This document shows, piece after piece, positions 5,690 to 6,392 of a stretch of 6,392 bases of DNA. The translations under genes were made by a program, and so were the position numbers. The notes beneath the pieces are model-generated. The model searched no databases. It was not told the origin of the DNA and worked only from the letters and a program-made list of their open reading frames with translations. The stretch comes from DASPXY01 sp038227745 (GTDB taxonomy: Bacteria; Planctomycetota; Planctomycetia; Gemmatales; Gemmataceae): contig JBBRPS010000621.1 in the NCBI GenBank assembly GCA_038227745.1, positions 1 to 6,392 on the forward strand. The letters are read 5' to 3'. The stretch's first letter is position 1; every line of letters begins with the position of its first letter.

Positions 5690-6169
5690 CACCCACCCGC
5701 CGCCGCGGTGCCGGTCGTGCCGGTGCCGCCCATCAAGGTGACGGTGGAGCAGGCCGCCGACCAGCCCGACCCGACCAACGCCGCGGCCATCCGGTTCACC
5801 GTCAAGTTCAGCCTGCCGGTCAACGGCTTCGGCGGCGAGGACATCTCCTTCGCCGGCACCACGGCCGGCGGCATCCCCGCCGCGGCCATCAGCACCCACG
5901 ACTTCAGAACGTTCACGGTCACGGTGACCGGGTTGACGACCTCCGGCGACGTGGCCATCAGCATCCGGACGACGGGGACGTGGTCGCTGCGCGGTGACGC
6001 CAGTGCCGGCCTGCCCGACCGGGGCGTGTTCCTCTTCGGCGGCCCGGCAGGACAGCCGGTCGTGGGCAGGCCGCCTGGGGAAGGGGCCGACCGGACCAGC
6101 CCTGCGGCGCTCGCGTGGCAGACACGCCGGCTGGCGGCGCTGGACGTTGTGTTCGGGCAGGACACCTGA
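5686..6169 (+). pseudogene. Ig-like domain surface-protein remnant, frameshifted near its start
   Basis: The frame ending at TGA 6167-6169 encodes one bacterial Ig-like beta-sandwich repeat. Its signature runs from KVTVEQAADQPDPTN through RFTVKFSLPVNGF and EDISFAGT to TFTVTVTGL, about 5729-5950. Such repeats occur in tandem in large secreted or surface planctomycete proteins. This frame is open only from 5690, and its first start, GTG 5708, has no ribosome binding site. The well-placed ATG 5686 reads MTPTRRR, a start typical of planctomycete exported proteins, but in the other frame; skipping one base within the CCGCCGCCGCG stretch would join the two. No export or anchoring segment is visible between them. 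The C-terminal 55 residues, ending LAALDVVFGQDT, look weakly protein-like. The choices are a frameshifted short gene, a deletion scar, or a GTG-started fragment; the first two seem likelier. Confidence 0.6.
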
Positions 6170-6184
6170 CCAGAGTGGTTTGCG
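6170..6184 (+). repeat. First copy of a 15-nt repeated motif
   Basis: CCAGAGTGGTTTGCG directly follows the stop codon of the Ig-like frame. It differs by one base from the copy at 6281-6295. The 96 bases between the two copies show no resemblance to the element at 6281-6387 and hold no gene. Confidence 0.6.
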
Positions 6185-6280
6185 AAGGGATGGAGCGGTC
6201 GCCTGGGGAAAGAGTTCACCGGCCCTGCGGGGCGGCGGGCCGCGTGGTCTCCGCTACCGCGGTTCGGCGTCACGAGCTTG

Positions 6281-6387
6281 CCAGAGCGGTTTGCGCTTGG
6301 GGGTGCGAGTCGCCGGGCTTGCCCCGGCGGGGTAAACCCGCCGGCTCGCTTTCCTCCTGCAGAAGGAATCGTAAACCGCTCTACTGG
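6281..6387. repeat. 107-bp foldable element with terminal inverted repeats (MITE- or REP-like)
   Basis: CCAGAGCGGTTTGCG (6281-6295) pairs with the reverse complement of 6370-6387. All 15 left-arm bases are matched, with one G-T wobble and a 3-nt bulge (6381-6383). Inside are GCGAG/CTCGC (6305-6309/6345-6349), which encloses two mutually exclusive hairpins. One is a 7-bp stem at 6311-6317/6323-6329 and the other an 8-bp stem at 6324-6331/6337-6344 with a GTAAA loop. A short TTCCT/AGGAA pair follows at 6351-6368. No protein is encoded. Size and terminal repeats suit a small non-autonomous mobile element or REP-type repeat; no target-site duplication is obvious. It could also act as the 3' end structure of the Ig-like gene. 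Confidence 0.6.
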
Positions 6388-6392
6388 GTCCC

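Noticed and set aside
4396..6273. Reductase as a 625-residue fusion protein
   Set aside because: The frame is open, but upstream of about 5205 it is antisense to the zinc-finger and Ig-like genes and shows no domain or proper reductase N-terminus.
6305..6349. Cloverleaf-like fold considered as a tRNA
   Set aside because: It is too short for a tRNA, with no T-loop GTTCRA motif, anticodon arm or CCA-proximal acceptor. The stems are mutually exclusive.
1..6392. CRISPR array, toxin-antitoxin pair, phage or conjugation genes
   Set aside because: I saw no regularly spaced repeats, no paired toxin-like small genes with recognisable motifs, and no integrase, transposase or relaxase signatures on either strand.

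Overview
The window is very GC-rich throughout. It looks like chromosomal DNA of a planctomycete, most likely a Gemmata/Isosphaera-type bacterium. This is judged from protein style, not from a database search. The pointers are a zinc-finger N-terminus of the kind that precedes planctomycete Ser/Thr kinases (5339-5689), an Ig-like repeat domain of the kind found in their large surface proteins (5686-6169), a small lineage-style protein with an Ala/Pro-rich start and end (2271-2615), and very G/C-biased third codon positions.

Layout from left to right. Positions 1-1882 (minus) hold a soluble hybrid sensor histidine kinase, PAS-PAS-HisKA-HATPase-REC, whose last residues run off the left edge. 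Positions 1883-2270 carry no gene but are rich in inverted repeats, including an 18-nt-arm inverted repeat at 2132-2204; a candidate kinase promoter lies at 1973-2000. Positions 2271-2615 and 2658-2834 (minus) are two small genes: a 114-residue protein with a helical core and a 58-residue proline-rich peptide. A hairpin at 2874-2893 may terminate the next unit, a glutamine synthetase family enzyme at 2991-4325 (minus). A strong terminator-like hairpin at 4356-4383 sits between that gene and an aldo/keto reductase at 4396-5208 (minus).

The right-hand 1.2 kb differs in character. The reductase lacks about 45 N-terminal residues. Back to back with it on the plus strand are a kinase-type zinc-finger N-terminus without its kinase (5339-5689) and an Ig-like domain protein that starts with a good ribosome binding site in one frame and continues in another (5686-6169). 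Three damaged genes in a row, each with a clear breakpoint, suggest a rearrangement scar. It is followed at 6170-6392 by repeated and inverted copies of a 15-nt motif that bracket a foldable 107-bp element resembling a small non-autonomous mobile element or REP-type repeat.

The intact genes do not form an obvious pathway. The kinase would sense a cytosolic signal and phosphorylate its own receiver. The glutamine synthetase homologue would join an amine or ammonia to glutamate, unless the lysine seen at one metal-ligand position has disabled it. I found no CRISPR array, tRNA, rRNA, transposase or clear defence system.
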